Source: Lycorma delicatula (taxonomy: Eukaryota > Arthropoda > Insecta > Hemiptera > Fulgoridae). Taken from it: a stretch of DNA of 64,000 nucleotides. Made by a program: the position numbers and the translations under genes. Shown in pieces: positions 1 to 23,450 of this stretch. The stretch covers positions 39,368,520 to 39,432,519 of the forward strand of contig NC_134467.1 of the NCBI RefSeq assembly GCF_047948215.1. The letters run 5' to 3'. Under the pieces are notes generated by a model. The model was not told the DNA's origin, ran no database searches, and saw only the letters and a program-made list of their open reading frames with translations. Position 1 is the stretch's first letter, and each line of letters opens with the position of its first letter.

Positions 1-335
1 CCGAGAATCGACAAACCAGGCTTAGGGGCCTCTGTATCGCGTGAGCTACAACCGGAATAACGCGTTAGAAAAGTTTCCGGAATCGTGAGTGAACATTTTT
101 AGTCTGAATTACAATACGAATTAACGAACCGTACCGTCTCGCTGAGAGACAATGAAAGGCGGTAAGTTTTTTTTCAGACTAACAACTACCGCACCGACAA
201 TTCTGTAAAACTAAAGTATTGCCACAATGCCGATAGAGGTGAGGAATCGAATAAACGCCGTTTGGAGTCGGGAATGAGCGGGTTTTTTTTCTCGTGAGAG
301 ATTTGTGCCCCCCTATTCAATATATATAATACAGC
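1..335. other. Anonymous segment, no gene recognised
   Basis: GC content is higher than in the rest of the window, with several CG dinucleotides and a donor-like gcggtaagt near 160. This may be part of a retroelement leader or LTR, but no terminal repeat is visible inside the window. Confidence 0.3.
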
Positions 336-1013
336 TTGATAATTGATATATTATTTATATTAATATCAGAGATGTATATGTTTGGCGCCCACCGGAAGAG
401 GGAGGAGAAATCCTTTTCCTCTTTATCCTATCCACCACAAAATAAAATAAATAAAAATAATAATAAACTTTCTTCTTTTTTTTCTCGTGTGTGTCTTCTG
501 TTTCTTATGTTCCAGATATCACACCTACGACAGCCAACAAAACTGGTTTCTTCACTGCGGCCACGCGGTTCCCCCAAACCCTTCCCGGACACACGTGTGT
601 CTGGAAGATTATGTAGTGTGAGCAATCTGCTCTTACTTCTTCGACAAAAAGCGATCGCGAATCAGTTTACCACAATTGTAAGTTCCCTATCTCCTTTCCT
701 TTCAAGAAAAAAAGAGGGAACTAGCCCAGCAGCCACCGACAGCATAGAAGAACGAAGAAACCTGCACTTTCCCCCGTTCAGCCCTTCAGGGCCACGGGAT
801 CATCAAGGTTACTGGTATGTAATTTCGATTACTGCCGAGTCTCGGAAAGTGCAGGCCAAAGATGAACAAAGAGGTCATCTGAAGAAGAAAGAAGACCCAT
901 TACGCGACCCGACGTCACGGACAGGAGTCAGGAAAAAGAGCCCAGCAGAGATGCAACATGAAGGGCAGCCATTGAAGAAGTGGATGAAGATCTTCTCAAT
1001 ATCCATTTCTTAA
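336..1013 (+). other. 225-codon open frame of unknown nature in a GC-richer block
   Basis: The frame is open for 225 codons and rich in Ser, Arg, Lys and Pro, with no domain I recognise. The motif TGGCGCCCACCGG at 383-395 resembles a primer-binding site of LTR retroelements, so the block could be the leader/gag region of a degraded element. It could equally be a chance frame, because base composition here favours open frames. No protein identity is claimed. Confidence 0.2.
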
Positions 1014-2080
1014 AATACCTTTATACTTACAATTAATTAAATTAAATTAGCAATTGCGACTCCCTCCGGAGAAGGGGGCGCATTGCTCCCTCCAAACAAT
1101 TAGTGCCCCGTTGTGGCATATTCCTGCTAGCCTATGAAGTGTTAGCACCGAATGGACTTTAGTGGACGGTCTGAAGGGGAATTACGTCAGGAGGACAGGT
1201 TTTAAAAGCCTAGTCTCCCACGGTCGGACCCAGAAATGGGTTTGAGAACGCTGGTACAAACGGATATGGAAGGCTAATAAATCCGTCCATAAAATATAAT
1301 AAAACATTAAAACCTAGACCAGTCATTAAAAATAAACCCTTTAACACGCCCGATTACAGAATCATACAGCAGCAAGGGACACTGTCCAGGCTCTGCGATT
1401 CGTAGGGAGAATTTGTGAAACTCCCGCCACCTTTGCATTCCGTTCCACAAGTTAAAATTTAACAAGAAAAAAATACTTGCAAGATAAACTCAACATGAAC
1501 ATTTTCAACGTTAGAAGGGGCACAAAGATTGTAACATATGATACTGGGTGGACTGCAAGGCCCAAAGAGACTTGGATAATGGATTGAGTGATCCTATGGT
1601 GTCATAAAAGATAATAGTAAAGAATTAGAAAACATTAGTTTCTGTTAACTGTAAATCAAAACAAATTTCAGTAACATGAGATTCATTTTTCTTTTTTTTA
1701 CTAAAGTTGTTTTTCCATTTTGATGTCTTCTAAACTTTTGATTTTTTTGATTATAACTTCTTGTTTTTGCTCAAAACTTTATATTCTTTAGAGAAATTTT
1801 GTTGATATAACTTCAGTATTAAATCTCTTTGTAAATATTCTCTTTCTTTCTAACCAAACTAGTTTAACCCTGCTAAAATATGACAATCCTGAGACAACTG
1901 TCATTTTAAACACATTTAAAATATTACAGTTAAAAGTAAGGATTTATGGAATAAAATAAAATGCAGAAAAATAAAAATACAGTTTTTACATTTTAGAAGC
2001 TGGATTTTCATTTATTTTTTTTTTAGAATAGTAATACAATTGATATTTGTAGAAATAATGGCCTTATCTCTAAATCCACC
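1014..2080. other. Non-coding, repeat-like remnants
   Basis: A moderately GC-rich stretch to about 1600 looks like retroelement leader sequence (several short frames, none conserved). The rest is AT-rich with homopolymer runs. No gene is supported. Confidence 0.3.
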
Positions 2081-3880
2081 ACCTGTTTTAAAAGGTTACC
2101 CCATAAATTAAAAAGATGGAAAAACACCCTGATCATAAAAAAGGAGAATGGTAAATAGACTATGTCTTCATGGATAAAGATCTCCATAGCGCAATTCACA
2201 ATGTAAAAGTCCTGAGAGGCTCTGACCACTACATTGTGAAAAAAAAAGAAAATTAACACCCCTTAAGAAGAAGAAATTAACTAACAAAGCTAAAAGGAAA
2301 TTTGACCCAGAAATTTAGTAAAAAATAAACTCAAAATTTAAATGACCTTGTTTCAAAATTAAAATCCATAGCAGAACTAGCCCCGTTAAAAATCCAGGAA
2401 AAAGCACAAATGGTGGAATGGGGAATGTGATCTCACAGTACAGAAAAGACACAAAGCCTTCAGACACAGAAAATAGAAGAATCTTATGAAAACTTAATTC
2501 TCCAAAGGAAACTGACAAATAATTATAAATACTAAATGAAATTTCCACAAGGACATGTTTAGTCAAATAGAAGAAAATTTTAACACAAATAAATCAAGAG
2601 ATTACTTCAAAACATTTGGCTAAAATATACACTAATACTAAAACACGAAGAAGGTAGAATAGCTCACAGTAGTTCAGAAAATGCTAAAACCCTGGCTAAA
2701 GTGTTCAAAAAAATTTGTCAAGAACCTGCAGAATTGCTCCTAATAGAAACCAATCCATAAGTTTTCTCTGAACAGGAAGAAGCTGATCCCCATCCTACAT
2801 TGAATTAACAGAAGCAATTGAACTACAAAGCTTGTGATGAAGATAGTGTTTGCAGAAGTTTGGAAAAACTTGATAAGACATTTGATAAGAATATGGAAAA
2901 AAGAAACACAGGAATAATCCACTCACTTTACAAAAAAGGATAAAAGACAAAACCAGACAACAGGGGGATAACACAGTCAGACTGCACCTATAGAATAATC
3001 TTAAAGTTAAAAACACATTCCAGCCCCAATTAGCAGAATATCAAAGTGGATTTAGACCATACAGAAGTTGAATGGAAAACTTTAAAATAAGCAATTATTT
3101 AGGCATATGATTGTATTCATAACCAACTTTGCTACCCAAATTAGGTGAAAATTATAGAATTAACATTTACAAACATAAGTCCAACGTTAAATTTAGAGGG
3201 GAGATGTCTAAACCCTTCCCGATAAAGACTAGATTGGGACAAGGTGATTGACTTTCCTCACTGCTATTCAATATTACACTGGACTACATAATTAAAATTT
3301 GGCAAAAGGAAAATCCCAGTAAAACAATAATGGGACCAGATAAAAATTCAATATAAACTACTAAATATGCAAGAGGTTAAAAAACAAATCACCAGCCTAG
3401 AAAAAATTTCCCAAAGGGTTGCCTGAAAATTTCTTATGAAAAGGCAGAAATAATGGCCATGGATTCCATCTGTATAAGCAAAATCAAAGTTTAACGATAA
3501 AGAAATAAAAATAGTTGAACAATTTAAATACTTAGGTGAAATCATTCACTGTAGATTGAAGGAAAAACAAACTAAAATTAAAAGAATATGAAGTCTAACT
3601 TGGCAAACATAGAATAAAAAATGTCTCAATAAAATCCAAAATTCACATAATAGATCTTCCGGTGGTGCTTTATGCTTGTGAGACTATATTTTAGTTTAAG
3701 AATGAAAATAAAACTGACCAATTATTTAAGATAGAAAGGCGAATTATCAGTACTTGTTTAAAAGTTACCAAAAGGATGGAGTCTGGTGAACTGCCACAGA
3801 TGAGTCTACAAACAAGTTAACCCAAAAAAATCATGGATAGCAGTTAAAAATGCATTTCTGTATATTTACAAAAAAATAAA
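2080..3880 (+). mobile_element. Degraded non-LTR retrotransposon (endonuclease end plus reverse transcriptase)
   Basis: Translation in shifting frames shows an endonuclease C-terminus with DYVFMDKDLHSAIHN and the SDH motif (RGSDHYIV) near 2150-2240. A linker follows, then reverse-transcriptase blocks: NSGIIHSLYKKG-like near 2920, AEYQSGFRPYRS near 3030-3070, and LGQGD followed by LLFNITLDYIIKIWQK near 3230-3310. A conserved thumb-like YLGEIIH lies near 3530. Many stops and frameshifts mark it as old. The order endonuclease-RT fits an APE-type LINE, perhaps RTE-like. It is a different family from the LINE fragments at 40-61 kb. Confidence 0.7.
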
Positions 3881-3884
3881 AATT

Positions 3885-4750
3885 ATTTTTTGTCTGCAGG
3901 ATTTTTTTGTGGGAAACATCCTTCTGTCAGTGTTGTAGCAAAGTAGTACTTTAATTTGTGGGTAGAAAATTATAATTTTAATTGTATTCTAATTTACATC
4001 TGTTATAATTAGTAAAAATAAAATGGTTATTTGGATTCTGAGTTAGAATAACTGCTGCAGAATTAGAATAGTAAATTTTTATTTTACTGCTATCCATGAT
4101 TTTTTGAACTTCTACCTTTAAAATTTAGGGAGAACTATAAAAATATTTTATTCTTAAAAAAACAGATTAGAACAGTCTGGTTCTAAAGTCTTGTTATCAT
4201 AAAAGACATATGATTTTGATGTCTATCATAAATTTCTTATACACACATTAAGATAAATCAAATATGATCTCTTAAATTGTTAAAAAACTTTTTGACTTTT
4301 CAATGATCCAATCAACTGATTATTCCGATCTAATACTAGCTATGGGGCACTGATCACAATTTTTTCAAAATTTATTAAGGTAGTGGGGGATGACATGAAA
4401 AAATGTTGATTTTCTTCAAAGGCATTTTAATGAAAACTTATTAGAGCAAATCTTAAAGCAAAATTATTAAATCAAAAAATGAACTCCTTACCTCTAAAAT
4501 TATGTCTTTTTTGTTCTTTTATTTTATCATTTGGGTTAAGTATTTTTCAAAAGAGAATACTTTACTTAAGCTGTACGAAGAAGAAAATTTTTCATAAAAT
4601 ACATTCCTCACCTCTAAACAATTATTAACTCATGTGATTACTCTTGTACAAATTTCAATGATTAATGATTATTTCATAAAAAAATTGTTTTGATTAATAC
4701 AGAATAATTGTTTTCCGTATAACTAAGATTTTTAAATCTTAGTTATAAAA
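3885..4750. other. AT-rich sequence without a gene
   Basis: The stretch near 4390-4480 (ttttcttc..aggcatttta..gaa) resembles sequence near 57250-57300 and may be a diverged dispersed repeat. Nothing else is recognised. Confidence 0.3.
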
Positions 4751-4753
4751 ATT

Positions 4754-5791
4754 GCTGCGGTAATTCAATTTCTTGAGGCTGAGGGGTGTAATGCAACTGA
4801 AATTCACTGATTAAGTAATGTGTACGGTGAAACTTCAATGAGCGACAGCAGTGCGACAATGGTGCAGGAACTTCAAAGCAGGACGTACAGATGTTCACGA
4901 TGCAGGCAGTCGGGGAAGGAAGTGAGTGCCAAGAAAATTTCACAATTTCTGTATTGAGGGATTTGTTTCCTGAAATAAAAATTCTCTACACCATTGTGAG
5001 TGAGAGACTTCAGTACCACAAACTGTGCGTGAGATGGGTTCCCAAGATGCTGTCCGACCATCACCAAACAATGAGAATGGACACGTCCCTAACATTTCTC
5101 CACCACAATGAAGGAGATGATTTTTTGAACAAAATTGTCATAGGGGATGAGACGTGGGTCCATTTCAAAACTGAAGAAACAAAATAACAATCCAATCAGT
5201 GGATGCATTCTCATTCTCCCAGTAAACCAAAGAAGTTCAAGCGAACAGAAAGTGTATGGCTACTGTGTTCTGGAATCGGTTCTGTTGGTGGAATTCATGG
5301 AACATGGCATGACAATCACTGCAGCCTCATACTGTGTGACTCTTCAACATCTATGAAGGGTAATTCAGAATGTTGTCATCAGGCATTGTCTTTTTCCATG
5401 ACAATGCTCGGCAGCACACTGGAGCTGTAACAAAGAAGCTCCTACAGTGTTTTTGTTGGGAAGTGTGATCATCCACCATACAGCCCAGACTTGGCTCCAT
5501 CCGATTTTCACCTCATTGCTCACATGAAACTCTAGCTAGGGGGACAACTTTTGGCACAGACATCAAGCTGCAGACTAGCGTAGAAACATGGCTGAAAACA
5601 CAGGCGGCTCCGTTCTATGATGAGGGTATTGGAAAGTTGGTACCACGCTACGACAAATGTCGTAATCAGAGTGGCGACTATGTAGAGAAATAGAGTAACT
5701 ATGTGAGTACTTGTTATAAATAAAAAAATTTTTATTTTCACTGTGGTTTTAATTTTGTGACTGATCAGACCTTGAAAAAAAATAACCCTTG
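4754..5791 (+). mobile_element. mariner element, 5'-truncated, dead transposase
   Basis: Starts inside the N-terminal DNA-binding domain (VIQFLEAEGCNAT-like) and runs to the 3' inverted repeat ending AAAAATAACCCTTG, followed by TA (5792-5793). Transposase pieces appear in broken frames: LQYHKLCVRWVPKML, the first catalytic Asp in IGDETWVHFKTEETK, HSPSKPKKFKRTESVW, then MGNPLCLFP-type damage before YSPDLAPSDFHL near 5480-5515. Stops and frameshifts make it inactive. It is the same family as the elements at 13.2 kb and 24.4 kb. Confidence 0.85.
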
Positions 5792-6331
5792 TATGTACAA
5801 AATCCACTTTTGAAAACCCTTTTCCCACCAGTTATAATTTGTTCAATTACATCTTTTGTGATCTAAAATGTGTTATACCTTAACTCTTGTTGTTGAAAAT
5901 TGACTTTCACAAAGTGCACAAAAGAATTTGACAGTGTCTTAAAAATTTTGGGATTGTTAAAATTTTTAATGGGAAAACAGGATGAACAGGATTAAATAGC
6001 AAATAAAACAATAAAGTATACTTGTAATTTATTTAAATATCTGTTAATAAACAGTTTCCATCTGTTTAAAAATTTAGAAAATTTTTTAAAAATTATATGT
6101 ACAAATACATAAAAAAAGTATTAAAATTGCCTAGAGAACTTTATTTTAATACTATAAAATTAGTGGCTATTCTTGCTAATCTTTGTTATAAAAACATACA
6201 TACATTTTATTTTATACATGATATTTTAAAATGTATAAAGAATACATTTTATTATGTATAAAGAATACACAATTCATTATCTTAACTATTATAATTGATT
6301 AATTAAAATGCAATATAAAACAAAATAAATC

Positions 6332-6560
6332 TTTATTAAAATTTACAAAATTAAAAATTTTTAAATTTATTTAAAATTTACAAAGAAAAATAAGGAAACT
6401 GTGAAAGAAAACATAAAAAGCCCTGTATCCGGCATTTAAGGATAAAACTACAAATTAAAACAAAAATTACGACAATGACACAAAAAAAAGGCTAAAATAT
6501 CATATATATACTTTGAAAATTTTTTTTTTAAACAAAAGGAAGACAAACATAATTTTTATT
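6332..6560 (-). promoter_or_regulatory. Enolase 3'UTR with candidate poly(A) signals
   Basis: AATAAA occurs on the minus strand at 6560-6555 (directly after the stop), 6371-6366 and 6337-6332. The last two would give a 3'UTR of about 200-230 nt, which is more typical. The region is AT-rich, so chance matches are likely. Confidence 0.3.
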
Positions 6561-6561
6561 T

Positions 6562-17052
<10,491 letters not shown>

Positions 17053-17289
17053 ATTTCTTCCAGAACCAAAACACTTGGAACTAAAACACAAAAAAAACAT
17101 TTCACTGGTCAATTTAAAAAATTTTCTTCAACCTAATATAATTTTAAAATGCTACATAGCACAAACATGTAAATTCTTTGGTAAAAATTCATTCTGCTGA
17201 TAATCATATTTTACACACCATTCTGTAAAAAATTGTGTACTCCTACAATTTATTTTATAATGCGTTATAAGTAAACTAGCCCATCGAGC

Positions 17290-17650
17290 TAGTCAGTTAG
17301 CTGGGTACTGAAAGGGCTGGGGAAAAGGCTCTGGAGAAGACCAAGGTATTTGTGGTAATGGCCAAAAATGGAAACTGGGGCCAATCGCCTTCAGGTGCAG
17401 GGTGTGTACTTTTTGTTACTTCAGTGAAGTACTTGGGGTTTGAAACATGTTGCTGAAGCCATGATCAGGCAGGCTCATAAAATATTTAAATTTGTTACAG
17501 CAATGCAGTCCTATGTCTAAACAGCATATTTATTTGTGCATCAACTCAATGCTGTATGGGGCTCTGCTTGGATGAGGGGCCCTGAACATTCAACATGCTA
17601 GGCTGACCCTGGAGTGGGTTCAGAATAATGTAGGCGACGTTCTCTATTAC
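17290..17650 (+). mobile_element. Probable LINE relic (R1/I-like RT C-terminus), enolase intron 1
   Basis: Less AT-rich than its surroundings. Broken translation shows KYLGF near 17430 and a CMGLCLDEGP/MLG.PWSGF stretch near 17550-17610, resembling the post-RT region of R1-like LINEs (YLG followed by L.YGA.VW). Heavily degraded, and the family assignment is tentative. Confidence 0.4.
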
Positions 17651-20160
17651 CGGTATAATAGAGAACTACAACTGCTACTGTAATAAAGATAAAACCTTAC
17701 AAGGTTCTATGCAACAGCGAAGCCAAGGATTAAAGATATTTAAATTAATCGTGTTGTGTCATGCTGTGAGTTGGTAGGCATTAAAGGAGAATAACTCTTG
17801 GGGCATGGGCGTTTTGATTTGGGTACAGGAAGACAATTTGTGCCGAAATTGTAGCACCACAAATGATTAGCATGTTTTATCTTTTGCGTGAAAGATGGAT
17901 AGATTAAAAGATGCAATATATGGCAGTTGATCCCCATGGGACTCCCATTATCTCTGTCTCTTGGCTGTCGATCCTACTTCACACCAGAGACCAGTTTATA
18001 CTTTTTGGCAGATCCGTTCATGTTGAGTGGCAGGGGTTTTAATTGTTAAGAGAGCCTGACACTGCTGTTCTGTGCAAGCAGACAGCAGCTGATGAACAAA
18101 GACAAAGTACTTTGGTTAAAAGATTTATTAGTATCATTAACAAATTTAGATGTACTAAGTTTCAGTACAATACTAAATTGTTTATTACATTCTTTTCTAT
18201 CCAAACTATTATAATAAATAATTTTTTAATATTATGAACTATTATAATTATAATTATAATTATTATTATAATTATAACTATTATTATTATAATTTAATAT
18301 ATTTTAAACAGTTGTTGACCCATTTATTTCTAATACTGACTTATTAGCCAATCTGAATTTTGTCACCTAAGTTTTCTGGGACAAGGAATAATTGACTTAT
18401 TTGGAAATAATCAGATGAATATATGACAATGTACGTATTGTTATATATAACAATAACAAATTATACACACGATGAGGATAGTAAAATGTGACGACGAGCT
18501 TGACTTTACATGTTAAGGAGCCACTTTTTTGATGGATAAAGCAATTTTCTATTCAAACTTTTGATACAGCCATATTAACCTGATAGCATACACATGGAAA
18601 AACAAACCATTTACTATTAATTCACTTGCTATTAATTCATTTATTGAAGTCTTATTGAAATATACAGATTATATAACATAATGCAATACTTGTGTATCAA
18701 ATACCGTTTAACTAATTGGTTACTTATGTTTTAACATAAAGTGAAAGGAATCATTATAATATACCACCTTTATAATATACAGAAGTATCTTTAAATGTAA
18801 TGAAAGATAAAGTAATGATAAGAGTTTTTCCTTCAGGTTTAATAAAGTTCATTCAGGAATAATGTAAAAGAGATAGTTAAAATTCAGTATTTACTACTGT
18901 AGTGTATTTTAAACTCCACATATTACTATTTCTCACACAAATACAGTTATTGGTAACTTATTGGACAGATAATTTTGTTATTTCACACAGCTATTAGCAT
19001 ATTCATGCTGTAAACTGCATTTCTATTTTTATCTAGACAATTTTTTTTGTGGGACATCCTTTTACACACATTAAAATTTTATCTGGATTATTCTGAGCCA
19101 TGTTATAGAAAAAAAAAGTTATGGAGAAAATAAACCCCTTCCATTAGTAATTTAAAAAATCCCCAAACATTGACAGACTAAATGACCTTATAAAATTTGA
19201 AATGTCCTTGACTTTGTTACTAGAAAATAAATTTATGTAAAAAATATCTGTGTGTATATTAACAGAATTAAGTAAATATACACTGCAGTATACTATTTAG
19301 ATATAAAATAAACAACAATGATATCATAATGAAGATTATGATAATTCTTACCGTTATCTACTACTATAAAATATGGTATATATTTTATAACACTCTCAAT
19401 AGCTGCTTTAGCAGTAAAGAACTACTTTACATTACCAACAGCTATTTAAATGTTTTTATTAAATGACGTCACAAATGACATCAATTATCTTATCAATTTT
19501 TTTCTTCATATGTAACTATTAATTCCAGATGATGTGATAAGACGACAAAACCTATTGTAATGAAATTTTTTTTCAGATTTGAAACAATTTACAACAAGAT
19601 GCACAATTGAAATATTATATAATTTATAATAGAAAAAAGGTCACTTACATATATGACCTTTTTACACAGGTTATCAAAGTCCACAGATTGTAATGAAGGG
19701 TATAAAATAATTTTTTTTTAAGAAAAATCCAGATATGGCTCACAATTCTTAATACCTATATTTGTTAAGTATAAAACATTTTTTAAATATTTTACTTTTA
19801 AAATCCAAGCGAACAAAAAACATTTCCATTTTAAGAAGTACAGGTTGATTTTTGAAAATTTTTTCTTTCACTTAAGTGTTACAAGATATAATCTTAATTG
19901 TATAACACTTAATCTTAAGTGTTACAAATATATCTTAATCCAGTATACCTTCACCATCCTTCAAATACCCAAATACCTACACCAGTATGCATTGGGAAAA
20001 CACAGTTAAGCTCTAGTAGGAGTCAAAAACAAACTAGAGATGGGGATCATCAACTCTTATACCCACACATCTCTGTAAGGTAAAAAAATCTTAAGATGCA
20101 GTTACAGATAAAAATTGCACAAATCTTAAAGTGCAGATTAGCTAAGCCAAACATACCTAT

Positions 20161-20370
20161 TTAACCCACCGGGTTGGTTTAGTGGTTAATGCGTCTTCCA
20201 AAATCAGCTGATTTGGAAGTCGAGAGTTTCAGCGTTCAAGTCCTAGTAAAGCCAGTTTATTTTTACACGGATTTAATACTAGATTCACTATGATTTACAC
20301 TCATATATCATCCTCTGAAGAATTATCTAAACGGTAGTTACCGGAGGCTAAACAGGAAAAAGAAAGAAAG
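20161..20370 (+). mobile_element. tRNA-derived SINE (family S), copy 1
   Basis: Head: CCCACCGGGTTGG, then an A-box-like GGTTTAGTGGT, palindrome ATCAGCTGAT, and B-box-like GTTCAAGTCC. Body: CACGGATTTAATACTAG, and CATCCTCTGAAG. Tail: AGGCTAAACAGGAAAAAG. The twelve-base target duplication AAACATACCTAT occurs at 20149-20160 and 20371-20382. Part of the central body (present in copy 4) is deleted. Confidence 0.85.
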
Positions 20371-20410
20371 AAACATACCTATGTACTTGCTTCGCTCGCC
20401 AACCTCATCT

Positions 20411-20671
20411 TTCTTTTCTTTTCTTTCTTTTTCCTGTTTAGCCAATGTAAATGAAGTGTAGTCTTGTACATTCTCAGTTTGACTATTCCTGAGATGTGTG
20501 GTTAATTGAAACCCAACCACCAAAGAACACCAGTATCCACGATCTAGTATTCAAATCCGTGTAAAAATAATAGCTGGCTTTACTAGGACTTGAACGCTGG
20601 AATTCTCGACTTCCAAATCAGCTGATTTGGTTAGATGTGTTCACCACTAGACCAACCCGGTGGGTTTCCTT
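20411..20671 (-). mobile_element. tRNA-derived SINE (family S), copy 2, minus orientation
   Basis: Nearly full-length: purine-rich tail at 20411-20445, body with GGTGTTCTTTGGTGG, tRNA-like head ending at the CCCACCGGGTTGG complement near 20665. The target duplication AACCTCATCT lies at 20401-20410 and 20672-20681. Inserted about 30 bp from copy 1, in opposite orientation, in the same palindromic repeat. Confidence 0.88.
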
Positions 20672-21444
20672 AACCTCATCTAATTAACATTAAATATACA
20701 AATTATATATGTTATTCTCAGACATTGGAGGAGATTAATCAAATTCACCGTATTTGATGTCAAGAGGGCAAACCATCTCACCATTTTATTTGTATCATTA
20801 TCATTCCCTTCATGCAGTTATCAGACTGGCCCTTTAATTAAAATTTTTTATAACTGCATTGACTAACATATTTTGTTGCATGGTAACATAACATGCATAA
20901 TTTGTAAAAAAACCTGTGTGCTTAACAAGTTTTTTTTGTATTTAAATTGAAAAATTTAAGGTGTTATAAATTATAAAATAAAAATTATAATGTATAATTG
21001 TATATGTAAATTTTAGTTAGTGGGATGAAGAATTTGATTATTGAATATAATTTATTTTCAGACAAGGTTGGCAAAGGGAAGCAAGCATAGGTTATGTTTG
21101 GCTTAAATTTAATCTTAGAGATTTTAAAATTTTTAGTTATTTCGACCCACATCAGAGCTTATCTGTGTTGGAGATTTCAGATATTCTCCAATTTCAACCT
21201 TTAACAGTAACATAAAAACAAAAACTTTCCTCTGAAATTGGTTTTTTCACAATATGCCACCCCTAAACGAGTTTTTAATGGTTAATATGATAAATATAAC
21301 TCCATATATAAAAATAACCAATCAAAAATTAAGGAAAATTCGGCCAGTCTTGAGCTATATACAGTTAAAAGCGGTAAGAGAACATACACACATACATAAA
21401 AATATGTGTTAAACTTGATACACCCTATTTTTGACACAATCACA

Positions 21445-21810
21445 AAGAATCATAATCTGATAAAGTAGTATTCATAATGAATGTAAGAAAGGAATAATTT
21501 TAAATCTGGACAAACTATAAATCAAAAATGTTTTATAGGATACAAAATAATGCTTTATATGGTTGTGTTAAAAATGTATAAAACCTTTTACCCCCATTCT
21601 ATAAATAAACAATGTAGAAACCAAACCAAGAATCATAATATGATAAAGTAGTATTCATAATGAATGTAAGAAAGGAATAATTTTAAATCTGGACAAACTA
21701 TAAATCATAAAAATGTTTTATAGGATACAAAAGAATGTTTTATATGGTTGTGTTAAATATGTATAAAACCTTTTACCCCCATTCTATAAATAAACAATGT
21801 AGAAACCAAG
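21445..21810. repeat. Tandem duplication of a 183-bp unit, enolase intron 1
   Basis: Unit 1 starts at 21445 (AAGAATCATAATCTGATAAA) and unit 2 at 21628. Both end in CAATGTAGAAACCAA. Only a handful of substitutions or small indels separate them, so the duplication is fairly recent. Confidence 0.92.
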
Positions 21811-21954
21811 AATGTTTTGTAAAGTATTCTTTAGGTAGAAAACACAAAACATTGCTTTCTTGCTAATGTACTTTATAACCTTTCAACTGACAAAAGAAGA
21901 GGGTGGGACACTTATCTTAATTCAATATTGATAAAATTATTTCAGAATGATCAA

Positions 21955-21956
<2 letters not shown>

Positions 21957-22003
<47 letters not shown>
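21957..22003. repeat. (TA)n microsatellite
   Basis: About 22 TA units in enolase intron 1. Confidence 0.97.
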
Positions 22004-22006
<3 letters not shown>

Positions 22007-22479
22007 TCAAAATACATAAAAAATAATCAATGTTTTGTTTATTTAAAAACTGAACAACAATAATAGTAATGCTTCTGTGTAAAACCTATTTGTTTGATTT
22101 ATTAAGCTACTTTATATATTTACCAACAGATTTTAAAATTCATCCTAAATAAATATTTAAATGCTACTACTATTTTAGATTTACTATATTCAATTAATCA
22201 AATAAATTAATTGCTTTTCAATTAATATAAAAATAAAAAAATTATATATAAATATAAAAATTGCTTTTTAAATAAATATAAATAAATACTAATATATATA
22301 AATATATACTAAATTTAGCTTCCTTTTTTCAACAACAAATATAATTAAAACAACAATAATATAATTATTTTAATTTATGAAGAATACCCCCCCCCCCTAC
22401 TACACATAAAACAGCAACTTCTAATGACCTGTAGTGTGCTATTTCTTACATTGTAAATTTCTCAAGTACAATTTAAAAT

Positions 22480-22503
22480 CTTTGACCTTTACGAAGGTCA
22501 AAG
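22480..22503. repeat. Perfect 10-bp hairpin with 4-nt loop
   Basis: CTTTGACCTT and its complement separated by TACG, in enolase intron 1. Small and of unknown meaning. Confidence 0.8.
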
Positions 22504-23450
22504 TGAAATAATATATAGTATGCAATTTGTGACTTCTATTATGACAAATTTCTCAAATGTACACACTTTTGTAATTAGACAAAAGTGTAATTAATACAAC
22601 AAACTGTAATTAAGAGTTTTCTTTATCAGCACTCCAAGTTTAGTATATTAAAAAATTTATCAAAAAATAAAAGTATTAAGAAAGAAAACATTTAAAAGCT
22701 GCTACTTAAATTTTATTATCAAACTTACATATTTTTATCTATTGAAATTGGATCCTATCAAGATTCAAGTAATAAAAACGTTTTAATATAAAAATTTACA
22801 TAACCTAAATAGTTAACGCCGGCAAATCTGAAAAAAACGCATTGAGAATATCCATAACAAAAAAAATAAGATCCAAAGTACAGTATAGGAAATCTTGTTT
22901 TGCTTACAGAAAAAAAGTAAAAAAATGCCTAATATGCTGTAAAAAAAAATTATACTTAAGATGTACTTACATTACAGAACTTCTTAACATCATGGAAAAA
23001 TTAAGCACAAAAAAAAGAAAAATGTCGGAATAAAATAATTAACCTACATCAACTTTCATGAAAAGGATGGGTGAAAAAATAACCTTTTTACTGTATAATA
23101 CAGAACGACAATATGCAACCGGTGTTAAATTCTAACAGCAATTACTCTTTCCAGTTTATACAAACCAATCTCAGGTTTATAAATACAATACAAAAACTCA
23201 TAAAAAACCGTCAATAAAACCTTAATTTCTAATAATGTAATACAAAAAACCAATTTTCGAAAAATGAACCTCTAAATAATTAAAAAACTTATACGTCCTT
23301 CAAGAGTTATTTACACTTATGTCAAAACTTTCTATACAGGAAAAAACACTAAAGTAATATAAAATTTTACAATAAAACACGCTTATTTATTAACTAATAG
23401 ATTTAAAAGTTAAATAATAAGGACTATAAATTATATATTAAATAACTTAC

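Larger units (their letters stand above)
20141..21106. repeat. Palindromic repeat (family G, copy 2) carrying two SINE insertions, enolase intron 1
   Basis: The left arm begins AAGCCAAACATACCTATG, resumes after the first SINE with GCTCGCCAACCTCATCT, and after the second SINE with CTAATTAACATTAAATATAC. The right arm, 21061-21104, is the complement (ACAAGGTTGGC, GCAAGCATAGGTTATGTTTG). The interior (GACTGGCCCTTTAATT near 20830) is shared with the copy at 63.5 kb. Confidence 0.7.

Noticed and set aside
4743..5067. Minus-strand frames in the 4.8-kb region
   Set aside because: Antisense of the mariner transposase remnant.
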